DNA of 64,000 nt from assembly GCA_029582155.1 (NCBI GenBank), contig CM055902.1, forward strand, positions 14,017,086-14,081,085, in the 5' to 3' direction. How positions within the stretch are numbered: the first letter of the stretch is position 1; every line of letters starts with the position of its first letter. The notes under the pieces were generated by a model, which was not told the origin of the DNA, made no database searches, and worked only from the letters and a program-made list of their open reading frames with translations. This document shows, in pieces, positions 47,838 to 60,379 of the stretch. The DNA is from Panopea generosa. Its lineage: Eukaryota > Mollusca > Bivalvia > Adapedonta > Hiatellidae. Both the position numbers and the translations under genes were made by a program.

Positions 47838-48690
47838 CGAGGGGCGTTCAATAAGTAATGATGAGTTGGTAATCAAATGATAACAACAAATAATATCTTG
47901 ATACTATTTAGTCCCCACATTCAATTTAATCTCTGTTAACATAGATTAATATTTTCTGTCTATTTAACTGCTTCCGCAATGTGTCGTTGTAGTAAATTTT
48001 ATGTATACCCATTTTACACTGAAAAAAACATCTGACCCCCGTGCTTGTCGGGAAGGGAAAGGTAACGGCGTTCAGCGTAATGTTTATTTGTAATGGCGTT
48101 AAACGCCAATTTCTACAAGGGAAAGGTTATATAAGGCATATCCAGTATTGAAATTGGTAAACGATCTTAGAATGAATCTGATAAGAACCGCCGTCCTCTT
48201 TTAATAAGGCAAACTTTTTCACATATTCTTTGGATCGAGCTGGACTCGAACCTGTACTATCGACGGTGATATGCAAATGGTCGACGACGACATATGTGAC
48301 TAATTCAGGTTGCTGATCGACGTTTACGAACCTTTAAGAACTGCAACCCGTAGACAATGACATACGTTATATGTTCACGCTACTGTTGGACATGCAGGAC
48401 CTTCATCTGTTATTGGTGGGTCATATTTTGCTGCACTTCATTCTATGGGAAAACATGAGATTCACGTACTCCACTTGTGCAACACGTAGTCATGTAGCCC
48501 GTCATTTAATAAATAGATTTAACAGGTCTTTTCTCAACTATATTTTTCTACTGCGTATAGGACTGTTTGTGGTTAAGACTACGATAAAAAGCCAAAATCA
48601 GGAAACCCCACGAGCTAGTATCATCGGAAGCACAATAAAATAAATCTTTATGACTGTAAAATTTCACGATTAATTTGTTCACTTTTCATG
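47838..48690. other. Possible mariner end and AT-rich DNA
   Basis: cgaggggcgttcaataagtaatg near 47840 has the form of a mariner terminal repeat (ggggcgttcaataagtaatg-type ends are common in invertebrate mariners). No opposite end and no transposase are visible. An antisense B-box-like ggactcgaacctg occurs near 48243. No gene is visible; the frame at 48371-48643 lacks support. Confidence 0.3.
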
Positions 48691-48708
48691 ATTTATGTTA
48701 CGAATTAC

Positions 48709-49908
48709 ATTATTTATTGAATGTTCCTCGTAACACAATAAAGTAGAATGATAATTTTATTTGTTATATACAAAATAAAGTATACCTCACTACTGCTGAC
48801 TTCATAAAACAATCGTGTTTGGGTATATCTTATTGATATGGACATTACGTGTATGTCTTATTATTATGCATAACATCGGACCCTGTTTGCTGAATCTGCA
48901 GCGCGTCTGAATATCTATTCAGTGTTCAGGAGTTCGAATCCCTGCCTGGCCACTCCCACGTGGCGATTGTTTTATGACATTGCATTTTATTATCATTCGT
49001 CTCTGATCACTGATTCAATTGGAAAAGTTGTCAGTTACTTGCGAAGATGAGTGTGCTCGAGTAATGTTTAACCGTTCAAGATGTTTTAATATATTGCATA
49101 AAACCGGACCATATTAGCTCATTTGGTAGCGTGTCTGACTATCAACTATCAATCCAGTGGTCAGGAGTTCGAACTCATGCCTGGCAACACCTACGTGATG
49201 GTTGCTTTACGACAATGTATTTTATTAGCATTCATCTCATTCAATTGAGAAAGTTGTCAGTTACTTGCGGATATGGGTGTGCTCGAGTAATGTTTCACCC
49301 ATGAAAGAGCGGTAAGGTTAATTGATCATCGGTTAGCCCTCGATGGCATTAAAGTGACGCTAAGAATTCAAACAAGCAAAACTTATAATATCATTTGTTG
49401 AACATTAACTTCATTTTTTTTAGATAAGTAAATGTGATTATCTCGGTAACTGTCACCATTATATTACTGAAAACTATTAAATAAACATTGCAAGCACGTT
49501 TACATTCAATTCATTATCTAGTTAGTGTGGCAATATTAATTACATTTTCTATTCTACGCATCCTTGTTATAGTTATGGTTATGCCATTTCTCCCTTGCAA
49601 ATATTCTATGTATATATATATTTCCCCAAATCACCTTTGTTACATAGGTAAGTCTTTATGTAAATCTTAAAATAAACTTTTTTTGTTCAATTGCATTATT
49701 GAGTTTTGAAGATTTTTTTTTTCTGATTTAAAAAGAAAGTTTTCTGTTCAATAAAAGAAACTTGCTATACAAACAGAGTTAAAACATTGTACTATTGAAC
49801 GAGTATTTAGAAGCAAGAAGTAAAAAGGACGCATGGTCGGTGGTAGAACATCAAATCCATGATCGGAGGGTCGTGGGTTCGATCCTCCCCAAGGCTATGG
49901 TGGTAAAA
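48709..49908. repeat. Segmental duplication D, right copy (partner 18247-19433)
   Basis: Same order and orientation as the left copy, but with an extra partial SINE inserted or duplicated at 48878-49080 before the shared one at 49106-49380. The right end has a SINE of family 2 (49828-49908: gcatggtcggtggtagaac, gtgggttcgatcctcccc). Confidence 0.75.
48878..49380 (+). mobile_element. Two tandem SINEs of family 1
   Basis: First copy 48878-49080 (B box ggagttcgaatccctgcc, body cgattgttttatgac...cttgcgaagatg, tail missing). Second copy 49106-49380 (ccatattagctcatttggtagcg, ggagttcgaactcatgcc, full body, tail attcaaacaagc). The phrase atgttttaatatattgcataaaac before the second copy also precedes the SINE at 18409. 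Confidence 0.75.
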
Positions 49909-51450
49909 ACAATTATCTATGTTGTGAAACAAAATTGAATTTGTTTATATAAGTGGTCATTTACTGATTTAATTTTATATGACAATTTTCATTGTATTTT
50001 AGTTTGTAACTATTATTTGTGATAATGAACCTTTAAAGTAAAATGCGGGAAGCTGTAGGGCAGACTGCGTAGGGAGTCACGTAGACAACATGTGTACATA
50101 CGTGTTCAATCTAATCTATAACGACCTCGGGGCATACTGAATTTGCGATAAACAAACACATGTAACTGGCGTGATAGCCGCTCATTAGCCAATCAGTGCC
50201 CTGATAGGTTTAGTGCTATTTTTATCGTCGACCTTTCACGCGTGTATAATCTTGACCCGACTTTTGTTTTCATTCCCTTTGTGTACACTAACAAGTAAAA
50301 TTTATAGTTTGTGTAGTTTTTTGTTTTGACGATTCTTTTTGGATTTGTTAACTTGACCACCTCCTCCCTACCTCTTCTCGCAAAATCCAATGTACAATTC
50401 GTTTCTTCCGCTGTGTCTGCCTGATAGTTTCTTCACAAACATGTATTACTGCTTATTGTGTAATTAAGGATTTACCTGTGTAAGACCGGACCGAATTTTA
50501 AACGATTTTTTGACTGACCGCGATGCATCTCGGAATAAAACGCATTTCGGATTGTTCCGGAGTTGTTTGCCATGAGCACATGTCTATGTTGGACGATTCC
50601 GATTGGATAATCAGAACAAGCTCACTTTTTGCGGTTTTTATTGGTGAGTAGGTATTTCCCTCACTTTTAGTGGGAACTCTGATTGGTCAGTTTGTCTATT
50701 CTTTTAAGGTCGGCGTTTATGGTATGTATCTTAATGGCTTTCTTTGTGTTCTGTCATTCGGGTTCGGAGAACTGTGTATTACTCTTTTCTTTAGGCATTT
50801 CGCTGAAATTGTATTTTACGAGATATTCCATACATTTCGTGGTTTTCACATACATGTAGTATTGAAATGGCGGCATCGAGATTATAACTGACTTGAGAAA
50901 TATACTGAAACAATATTCACAACTTCTTATCGTTGCACATCATGTTTTTTTAACTTTCAGACACACTTACAGTCACAGTGAGAATGAATGGAGCGGGTAC
51001 AGTCAATACCATATATCGGTGAGTTCGGTGTACAAAAAGTTATTGTATTATTTAGTTTTGCTTAGAAGATTACTCTTGTCATTATAAAGGTGCTTTGTTA
51101 TAAATATAATGATGTTACAGAACTATGTTTTATAAGGAAAGTTGAAAGGGCCACTAGACACTTCGTACATGTATAAGTGCATAATTGCATCGTTTTGTGA
51201 CATTATAACAGACTGTCTTTTGAACAACTGTTTTACATATTCTTTTGCATAATATTTATGGCTGTGTTGATATTGTATACTTTCAGATTGTCATGTAATT
51301 ACACGTTATTCCACTGTTGACTTAATAGAATTGTAAACCCACACCAGATCTTGTTTTCATTTATTCACAGCACATGAACGTTTAATATGTGCAGAAAGAG
51401 CCTAAGATTACATGTAATGTTATGTGCCATAAATATTTCAACGATATTTG
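49909..51450. other. Somewhat GC-richer region with CCAAT-type boxes
   Basis: CCAAT or its complement occurs at about 50188 (agccaatcag), 50600 (ccgattggat), 50640 (tattggtga) and 50682 (gattggtcag). The stretch 50040-50700 is less AT-rich than its surroundings. It looks like an RNA polymerase II promoter region or the end of a retroelement. The frames here (50193-50390 minus, starting MDFARRGREEVVK; 50670-50891 plus) have no recognisable family. Confidence 0.3.
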
Positions 51451-51455
51451 TTTCA

Positions 51456-53038
51456 AAGAAATGCTGCCTAACCATGCAAACTTTAAATTGTATCAAACAT
51501 AACCATTACTCTTTGTGTCTATAAGTGATATCTTGTGACTGCGTAGTAGTATGCAAGCACTTAATCCAATGTGACATATTAACAGCGATTTAGTCCTCAA
51601 CAGATGCATTTTATTCAAATACATTTTGCGTAAACATAAAATCTAAACTTTACGTTGATTAAGTTTAAGCCTTAATATCCGGTGTGGGAGGGGGTGGGGA
51701 AGGGGGTGGGGGGGGGGGGGGTGGAGGTTGAAAGCGAAAAAGTGCTTTTTTATTCATATGCACTTAGATCGTTTTTGCTTTGACCCCTCGATATGTTATT
51801 CAAGTACTATACACTGTTTCTACGATACACTACTTTAATTTTAAAAAATGAAATATACTTATAACAGCAGCCGATTAATGCTTCAAGTGTGCATGTTTCC
51901 TTTGATAGTTTTTTTATTAATATCTACAAAACGGTTTCATTACTCCTTCACCGTTGCATCGTCTTGCCATGTATGATGTTCACAATCACTGTGTAAATAC
52001 AATACCTCATTGTGAAGTTCATATGGGTCAAACTGAATGCACTTGGGTTGTATTTTATGGACGTTATCATTGAAAGCTACTTGCGCAACGATTACTTGGA
52101 GTATTTCATTTGAAACATTCAGCAAACATCGAACTAATAAAGCGATAGTAGCCTAAATCACTAATTTGTAATTACATATAAGGTTTTATTCGTGCAGTGG
52201 TTGGACTCTACTAAATTGAAGAGAATGGTATGTTTATCTTTATTTATATTTTTACTAACACTAAAGAAAAGTCATTGAATGTTGAAGTTGGCTTATACTT
52301 TCACACAAAATATAAGATAACGTGGTATATCAAAAGCCCAAAATTGAAAATTAAAAACGTGTTTTTATTGTTATAAAATTTACAACTTCCTTTATACTTT
52401 GGGTCTTTTTCTCTTTAAACACTTTGTTAAACATATCAAGCAACTTTACTTGTTTAGTTCCACATAGTACTACACGTTTCTGTAACAATAGATCATAACG
52501 TTTTCCTCTTTGACTTCGACTGTCCATTTTTTCGTATTGCCATATAGTATAGGCTTATCTTGTTGCATCAATATGTAGGCGCGCTCGCCTTGGTCTGGTC
52601 TGTACAGTTGTGTCTGGTTATTCACAAATAATGACCTCCATATACATTATATATATGTATCTGAACATTTACTCGCATATTTTGATTTGCCAACGGAGGA
52701 AGAAAGAACGATGCAAGTGCACCCGTAATTCAGATTTAAACTCCTCAGTGTTGATTTGGCTACTTGCTAGCAGTAACACCTTAATTCATTTTTCATTATG
52801 ATGTATAGCTCAAGGGCCGGCGACTTTGTAAGACAAATTGAGGTGTTAATATGATAAACCAATGCATGATTGTTTATGTAATCACACACACAATAAAAGA
52901 ATATATATCCGAAATGACGCAACCACCACAAGACCATAAACACAGTATACAGAATAAGACTGCATTTAACACAAGTTTGTGTAATACATTAACATATTTA
53001 TCTTGTCTTTAGTTTGTAAATTACCATTCATTTCATTT
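51456..53038. repeat. R element, copy 3, left part
   Basis: Collinear with 20382-21925 of copy 1, including the G-rich tract (51683-51725, expanded to a long G run) and the inverted piece of the window-start repeat (52565-52650). The match stops at tttcatttaa (53038). Confidence 0.8.
51940..52125 (-). CDS. Small conserved minus-strand reading frame of R element copy 3
   Basis: An intact homologue of 20852-21046. It reads MLNVSNEILQVIVAQVAF, then NDNVHKIQP, FDPYELHNEVLYLHSDC and WQDDATVKE, with the stop at the same place and AATAAA shortly after (in attaataaaaaaac). An ATG is available here, giving 61 residues. The family is not recognised. That the frame survives in two of three copies suggests either recent duplication or some coding use. 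Confidence 0.35.
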   Translation of the reverse strand: MLNVSNEILQVIVAQVAFNDNVHKIQPKCIQFDPYELHNEVLYLHSDCEHHTWQDDATVKE

Positions 53039-54540
53039 AAGGACGACTGCTATAGATTTTTATGCGCACCAACTCCGCGCACAAAGGGACGCAATTTTGT
53101 CGAGGCGCTGAATACCGCTATTCTTTAACTGAACCTATTTCGGATGTCACAATCATTATATGAAATATGCATACTGGTATAAAATAATTGTTTAAAGCAA
53201 TTTAGCCTGAATATGAAATATAATAGAAACAAATAGTAATCTTAATATTTATTCAAATATGCTCAATTAGTATAAAAAAAAACGTAATTTAGCAACTGCA
53301 GTTTATTTAACGATGGCATACTTTAAGAGCTATTTTTTCCTCAATCTACGCTGTTAAGTATATTTTGTTTTGATTGTCATTAGAATAGGTATCAGAGAGT
53401 ATTATGTGAGGATTTATGCAAATTCTATCCGTACACTATATCAAAATATAAAAAAACGCTATATTTTTATTACAAAATTACACTCTGCCGAAATGATTTA
53501 ATTTGCAAACCCGAAAAAGTTAAATTCAGGCTTATAATTATCATTTCCATGAAAATGAATATCATATGCATGAATATATGTAATAGTTTTAATTAATTAC
53601 TAGATGTAAACAATTTTAATAAAAATATTTTCGCATTGCTTATTAAATCTCTTAATTTCAAGGACTGATATGCTTATGAGGAGGTAATACCAAAAAATCT
53701 GTACATTAACATGTGTTTTTTTTCCGATATAAATGAACATACATTAAACTTAAATACTGGAAAGTTCACAAAGTTCTATCCATGATAGTTAGAAATAATA
53801 CCTTAAAATGACTTTAAAATCAAAAACCTTTATGAAAAAAAAGTTATATTTATTATGAAACAAAACATAATCAGTGATTTTAATATTATAATTGCACGTC
53901 TATATAAATAATGAAAAGTGTCTGTAGTAAAATGATCGGAGATTATATTGCAAAATAGTATAAAATTACTTGCTTAACCGTTAGATAACAATTAAGTAAT
54001 GTAAACAGTTGGTACTAGTGTTAGGTATGGATAAATAGCCGAATACCTAAGATGCAAAAAGCTTAAATTATGTAATAAGATTGGTTTATCAGAATACCTA
54101 TTATGAAGAAATTCCTAAGGACTAGAACTTATTACTAAGCTTATAGTCTAAAGTTGAATGTTTATAGAATTCATAACATTATTACCGCATCCAGACAATG
54201 CAATGTATATTAAAAGGATACTGAATATAATTTCATTCGGGAAATGCTCTTATTGTAACAAATACCATATGGTAAATGTATAATACTCGTCTCCTAAGCT
54301 ATTTGTGACATTTTTATATGTATTTTCAAATCCGATATTGTGGGTGCAAAGTGTGTATGCATAAATAAAAGTATTTTTAAATATTTTTTTAATATTTTTA
54401 AAAGTAATCAAATTCATAACCCATTCTCGTTTCCATTTTTCAATAATATCAAAGGACAAAAACGACAAAAATAGCTGCTTCAGTTTTATTGTAACTTCCC
54501 ACAAGGGGTAATATCAAATATAAATCTCTCATACCAAATT
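53039..54540. other. 1.5 kb unrelated AT-rich segment within R copy 3
   Basis: It replaces about 0.7 kb of the R element (copy-1 positions about 21925-22655). It begins ggacgactgctatag and is very AT-rich after 53160. I see no terminal repeats and no gene; the frame at 54250-54504 is not supported. Confidence 0.5.
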
Positions 54541-55822
54541 CCATTCAACTGGCGTAGGGATAAGTGTGAATTATGGTGTTTTAGATGATAAATAGCAAGT
54601 ATCACAGTCCGCGAACGCCATCATGGTGTGTTTTTGCTTAACAAACTTAAATACGTTTCATCTTGACTTTTTGTATTAATTGCCAACTTATATCGTTCCT
54701 GCTGTTATGGTAATTTTATATATTCACTAATCATTCAACGTGATTATATTGATTATAAATCACTGATTGCTTACGAAAACATCGAAACCAGATCTTGATA
54801 GATATTTTTAAAGTCTTAAACTTTTAAACTTTTCATGATGACAGACTGTGCACTTAAGTCATATATTTTCGTTTTTCATTAAATTTTGTTTAAGCAAATA
54901 TATCTCCTGCCTTGCATATTTATTTAAAAGTAACACACATTTGTATGGGTATAAAAAACAGCGGTTGTTATAAACATTTATTGGTCGAGTACTTAATTGC
55001 TGTACAAGTAGCCAATTTATAATAGCGATTATCATTACTTCGCAACACACAACTATCAACTATCGCGGCAGTAGAAGATATTAATTTTTCACCCTTCAGA
55101 TCTCTCAAGTAATGGTATTTATACTGTGTGCTCAGAGTGCCGCAAATGGCACACATTAAGGAAAGAGACACACACGGTGACTATGGTGAGTGAGCATTCA
55201 TGTAAAATGCTTATATCTAATTAAAAGCTATTTATGTAGACAAACAATAATAATAATAATATCTTATTATTAATGTTAAACATGTATGATGTTTTGTATT
55301 ACAGGAAGATACATGGTAAATTAAATTCGATAACTATTTAGATATATATATAGTACTTGTTTCAACTACTAGTACATTTGTATGATGTTGCATTCATAAT
55401 GTTTTAAAAAGTGGTTTTAAAAATGACAACATGTCATGCATTTCGATTGTGTGCACTCAACTGTGAGTAATTTTGAATGAAGTGATACAATGTATATGCA
55501 AATTTAGTTTCTTGTAGATATAATTCAAAATATGAGATTTATTTAGAAATGTGCACATATATTTAATATTTTGATATTCTTAATTATATTTGATTTCTTA
55601 TACATTGCAGTATTTAGTCTTTGTTGATAAGCAATACAAAATAAAAAAAAACAACGTCTGAGACATTCAAATGCCAACTTTATTGAACAATTTCTAACGT
55701 TTGGCTATAGAGATATATGTAACAACATAAAATTGAAACTACTTAAAAGTTCGGTGCTAAAATTAACAACTTTTAAACGATAATTCTACCTATATGGCAT
55801 AACCTTTTGTATTGGTTTCGGC
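54541..55822. repeat. R element, copy 3, right part
   Basis: Collinear with about 22656-23940 of copy 1 (gggataagtgtgaattatgg, then gttcggtgctaaaat and ctacctatatggcata). The match ends near 55822. Confidence 0.8.
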
Positions 55823-56199
55823 AGATATTAGATTAAATGTGAGGAAAATAATCGTCCTTTCTAAAATTAGTATTCAAATCGAGCTGGAGTCGAACCATAA
55901 ACATAAACGACGAGAATTTGACGGTAGTGTCTTATAATGATTAATTGCTTTTAACTTTGACAAGATTACAGTAAAATAAAATGCATAATTTGCATATTTA
56001 GAACATAAAGTTTTGCGAGGCGATCAGTATCAAATCATAACTTTGCATTTGCCCATAAATAATGTTCATCTCCATATGAAACTAAAGTGCAATTTAGTAT
56101 AAAATGACTACATTGAAGTATTATTTAGTGTCAGTGTTTCCAGCTTTGTTTCTTGATTACATTACCAAGGATAATCTTCTGACTAACTGGTGCATAGGT

Positions 56200-56950
56200 A
56201 TAGTGTGCCGGAGGCGAAAGGCGAAAGTGAAGAATTACCGTTAAACGTTTACCTGTAGTAACAGTGAAATTTGGCAACGGAAAATATTGATTTGTCGTGC
56301 ACATGTCGTTCTTAGTAATAATACAACAGTTAAGGTTCCTTACTCCAACAACACGGATGTATACACCACTGAAATAAAATGGTCTTACATGTTAATGAAT
56401 TGCTTGATGATTTCCAAAATGGACAAATATTCAACTGTTCCCCTGTTTATCACGTGCAAAAGATCACAGAATTGCAACTTTAACAGCTGTCGTCGGCTTT
56501 TAAAATCTTTCCACGAACCATACTTACCTGTGACATTTAATTAGATGAGATTTGTTCTGTTCGAAACGGTAAAAGGCATGCCCGATTCACCGTTTAGTAT
56601 CTATCAAAACAGATTCGATCTGGTGATTCACTTTTCGAAAAACTGCAAATGGAGAGTCTACACTGTTATCCGTATTAGAAGGACCAGATCCGAATTGCCC
56701 AGAAATGAAGGAGCTTAGAACCAGCAGGTTTCGTTCAATGTCTATTCCACACAGCCGTCTCTCTACACCATGCCGTGGTCCTACATCGTCAGAATCGTCG
56801 GATGTCCACAGAAATAGCTCCGAAATTCATCTTCTTCAAGAAACTGTGTTGAACTAAAAAGCTGATTTAACAAATTATTGTACATAAAGACACGATATTA
56901 AGTGTTAAACATGACGTTTGCAGCTTTCAAAGCTCTGTGTCGCAAAACAC
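56200..56950 (+). other. Possible 5' part of the following LINE
   Basis: Frame 56287-56544 and the following less AT-rich sequence may be the 5' region or a first ORF of the LINE, but I recognise no motif. Confidence 0.25.
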
Positions 56951-59900
56951 TCATGTTAAACTTTGTGTAGAGCGTACTGAATCAGATAAACATCTGGTAT
57001 AGTGTCCCTCAAACATGAAATGAAAATTATCAAAGACAATGTTAAAGCTTGCGAGGAAAACCTTGAATCTGTAACGTTTAAAAGTAGTAATTCAGAAAAC
57101 TTTATTCCAACAAAACAAACAAGGAACAAGAAAATATGTCAAGGAAATATGCACAAAATGTTTCTAGTGGTTTCTGCAAGTTAAGCTGACAAAACTGATT
57201 GTATTACTCTATCAGATGGCATGAGCACAGGCAATAACCAAATAAAACGATGCCAAACGTTCAGATCAAACCATCAAAGCTTTTTGATTATGAGTGTAGT
57301 GATGGCAACATAACAAAAAGTTAGTTGCGTTCACGGAAACAACTTGGTGAATTTTAGCACAATTATATTATCCATTGGAACCTCATCTTCAACAAATGTT
57401 GCAAAGCATACTCTGACGCCACACGAGATATCTATGGTTAATTTCACTGATCGTGATATACATACTAGTAAAGTAGGCAATTGTCAGGAAAATATTGTTA
57501 GTAAATGTAATAATCGCCACGATGATGATGACCTGTCCGATTTTCTGATAATGTGAGAAAACGTACTAAACGATTTTATGTTGGTGGTTTTAAACGTTAT
57601 ATTACAGATAAGGCAGCTGCGTATGTTTGAAAGAGGGTCCAAATGTTAATAAGGTTTCGATTTGTAGAAGTTATTTCAAACCAGAGGTCTTACCTGTGGG
57701 CACTGGGTTTTAAGATGTAGTACTCATAGCGATTTAATACACAATCGGATCAATCTCATAGTTAGTCAGTTGGTGGTCACCAAAACAGTCAGAATGTCAA
57801 CCTTACGCAATCTAGTGCATATGGACACTCTTCTGTTTATAGATCATCATAAAATGGTACTGATGTTGAAGACTATAATCCTTTTATCTGTTTTGAGGAG
57901 GATGACATGTAGGCTAGTTGACCGTTATAGCATCCAAGTAGATATTTGATAAATATGGATCCAACTAATTTGAAAATAAAATCTTGGAATGAAACTGGTA
58001 TATTGTCGAGCTGTTCGTATCTGAGTGACATATTACATGAATAATCCGTATGGAGAAAGTCCTATTGATCACATATTGCTGCCAAATGATAATCTTGATT
58101 ATGAGTCCAACTTTCAATTAGTCGAGGTAAGGTCATTAGACGTTTCGATTCATAGACCTATAATGTGTTCAATATCCATCCCGTCATTCAAATGTGATCA
58201 ATTTCGATAAATGCATTAACTAAACTGAAATCAAACATCTTGCAGAGATATAGTAAAATTCTTGATTCAAACCGCTATTAACTATTTGCCGATGAGAGTT
58301 AAATAACATAATCCTTAGAAATAGATAACTTATATGATATTTTAGTCGATCGAAATTTTGTTTGCTTCATATCACTGTTTTCCAAAGTCAGAATTTAGGA
58401 GTTATTTAAAACCTTACTTATCTAATGATTTGACAGATAAACATGAAATAATGAAAACTATGAGACATATCTAGTTGATAAATTATATAAAGATCCGTCA
58501 TTACTATGTGAATTATAAGACGGCAAAACGTAACTTTATGTCTGCACATCGAGAAGCTGTGGACTAATATCTAGCAGAACTTCACAGAGAAATTGATACT
58601 GCTGCTGAAGTTAACCAGGATTCATTTTTGAATCTGGTTTACCCAGACAAAAAAATCATTTTCAACACCCGGTATAGAAATGACATTACAGAAATTCGAA
58701 TGACATAACTAGCGGTTGGCAAGCTTACTTTAGAGAACTATACAAAATTGTTGATAACAGTGACTTTGATGCAAGTTAATTGATGACAAGGTGTCAGAGT
58801 ATCATAATAATCTGTTCAGTACTTTAAGCAATGAGATAATACTGGTAACTCCTGAAATTATTAAATCAATACTGAAAGGGGTTAAAAGAAATAAAGCATG
58901 TTCAGACGATTCTATTTATTTTGAGCATCTTATCAACAGCAATAATAGAGTAACTAGTATTATAGTCATACCCCTGACAAAATGAAACGTGGTATCATCA
59001 TAACTCTCTTCAAAAGTGATAAAAAGAACCACATCATTCCTATAACTTCAGGGCAATTACACTGCCATCTCCATTTATTATGTTATATGAAAAAACTGAT
59101 TTTGCCAAAATAGCTATTAATTACAAAGGAGGCTTTCGAGAAAACCGTGGATGCATTGTGTCGTCATTTATCTTTCGTGAATGTATTTACTACGCAAAAG
59201 GAAATGAAAGTAAAGTGTATACATGCTTTATGGATTAAAAACAAGCTTTTGATAGACTGTGGCACAATGAGGTATGTTATAAATAAGCACAATTTAACAC
59301 ACTTTCTACTGTATATAAAGCTATTGTTAATATGTACACGAATGTAAAGTGTCGTGTTCGTTACGGAAATTGTACGGCTTATGTTTATCTAACATCAATT
59401 GTAATTGTCTCGCCGTTGCCGATTACATGATTTTGATATCATTTTCTAAGTTCAGACTGGACAAAATGATTGACCTATGTAGTACATACTCATCAAAATG
59501 GGGACATTTGTTTAATGCCAATAAATGTTCAGTTATTGCTTTAAATGAAACCAAAACGCAGTATAACAATACCAAACATAAATGGAAATTCGGTAATAAA
59601 TATGACGAAGGGACAATAGAATATACACTTGAATACACTAGGTGTGATCTGCAATAAGTATATGTTTGATGAACAACGCATTACGGGCATGTGCTCTAAA
59701 CTTTGAGATGTATTTCAAGGGCGGCAAATTTCTGGTATTCATGAAGATGGTCCTCATCCTTTAACTTCGATGAACATTTATTATTCTGTTGTTTTGCCTA
59801 AGGCTTTATACGGATGTGAATTGTTAACCAAATACCAAAATGTGATATGTTAACACTAGAAAAATCCATCGTATTTGTGTTAAAATAATGCAATATGTAC

Positions 59901-60300
59901 CAGTGTATACCCGAACCGACGTGTGTTTAAGTTTAATTGGGTCACAGACTTTAGAAAGTTTAATTGATAACAGAAAATTGTCATTTCTTGGTTAGTTGTG
60001 TCGGTCAAACTGTGACCACATAGTAAAACTGATTAATGGCTGTAGGCCTAGTGTCACCAATGATACAAAAAAGCATAATTGTCTTGTAAAAGTTGTCTAT
60101 TTCGTTTCGGCAAGATTGTTTGCATAGAAGTTGATAGTGGGAGTTGTGTATATAAACATATCTTTGACAATAGCTGTATCGATGTCATTTGTATTTATTT
60201 TTGATACAGGCTTAAAAATTTTATAATAATTTATTTAGCTCGATTACGGAAAAAAAACAACAGCACTTATGAACCGCTTTCGAGTCCTGTGTAAAACCTG
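56950..60300 (+). mobile_element. Decayed CR1-like LINE with ORF1, endonuclease and reverse transcriptase remnants
   Basis: The remnants lie in the right order on the plus strand. ORF1: SLKHEMKIIKDNVKA (57005), then TKRFYVGGFKRYITDKAAAYV (57562; stop and frameshift) and GPNVNKVSICRSYFKPE. Endonuclease start: NLKIKSWNETGILSSCSYL (57970), followed at once by its end, SPIDHILLPNDNLDYES and SIHRPIMCSI (58025-58190); the middle of the domain is missing. Reverse transcriptase: IKSILKGVKRNKACSDDSIYFEHL (58856), MYTNVKCRVRYGNCTAY (59332), VADYMILISFSKF (degenerate A-D-D box) with LFNANKCSVIALNET (59410-59560), then GVICNKYMFDEQRITGMCSKL and LPKALYGCELL (59640-59830). Frequent stops and shifts show it is dead. 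Confidence 0.85.
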
Positions 60301-60379
60301 CATTTAGTGTTGTTCTGTTGGCATCGGGTATAGTTGATATTGCTTCTAGCTATCAACCAAGATGTTCCCCGCCCAACCA

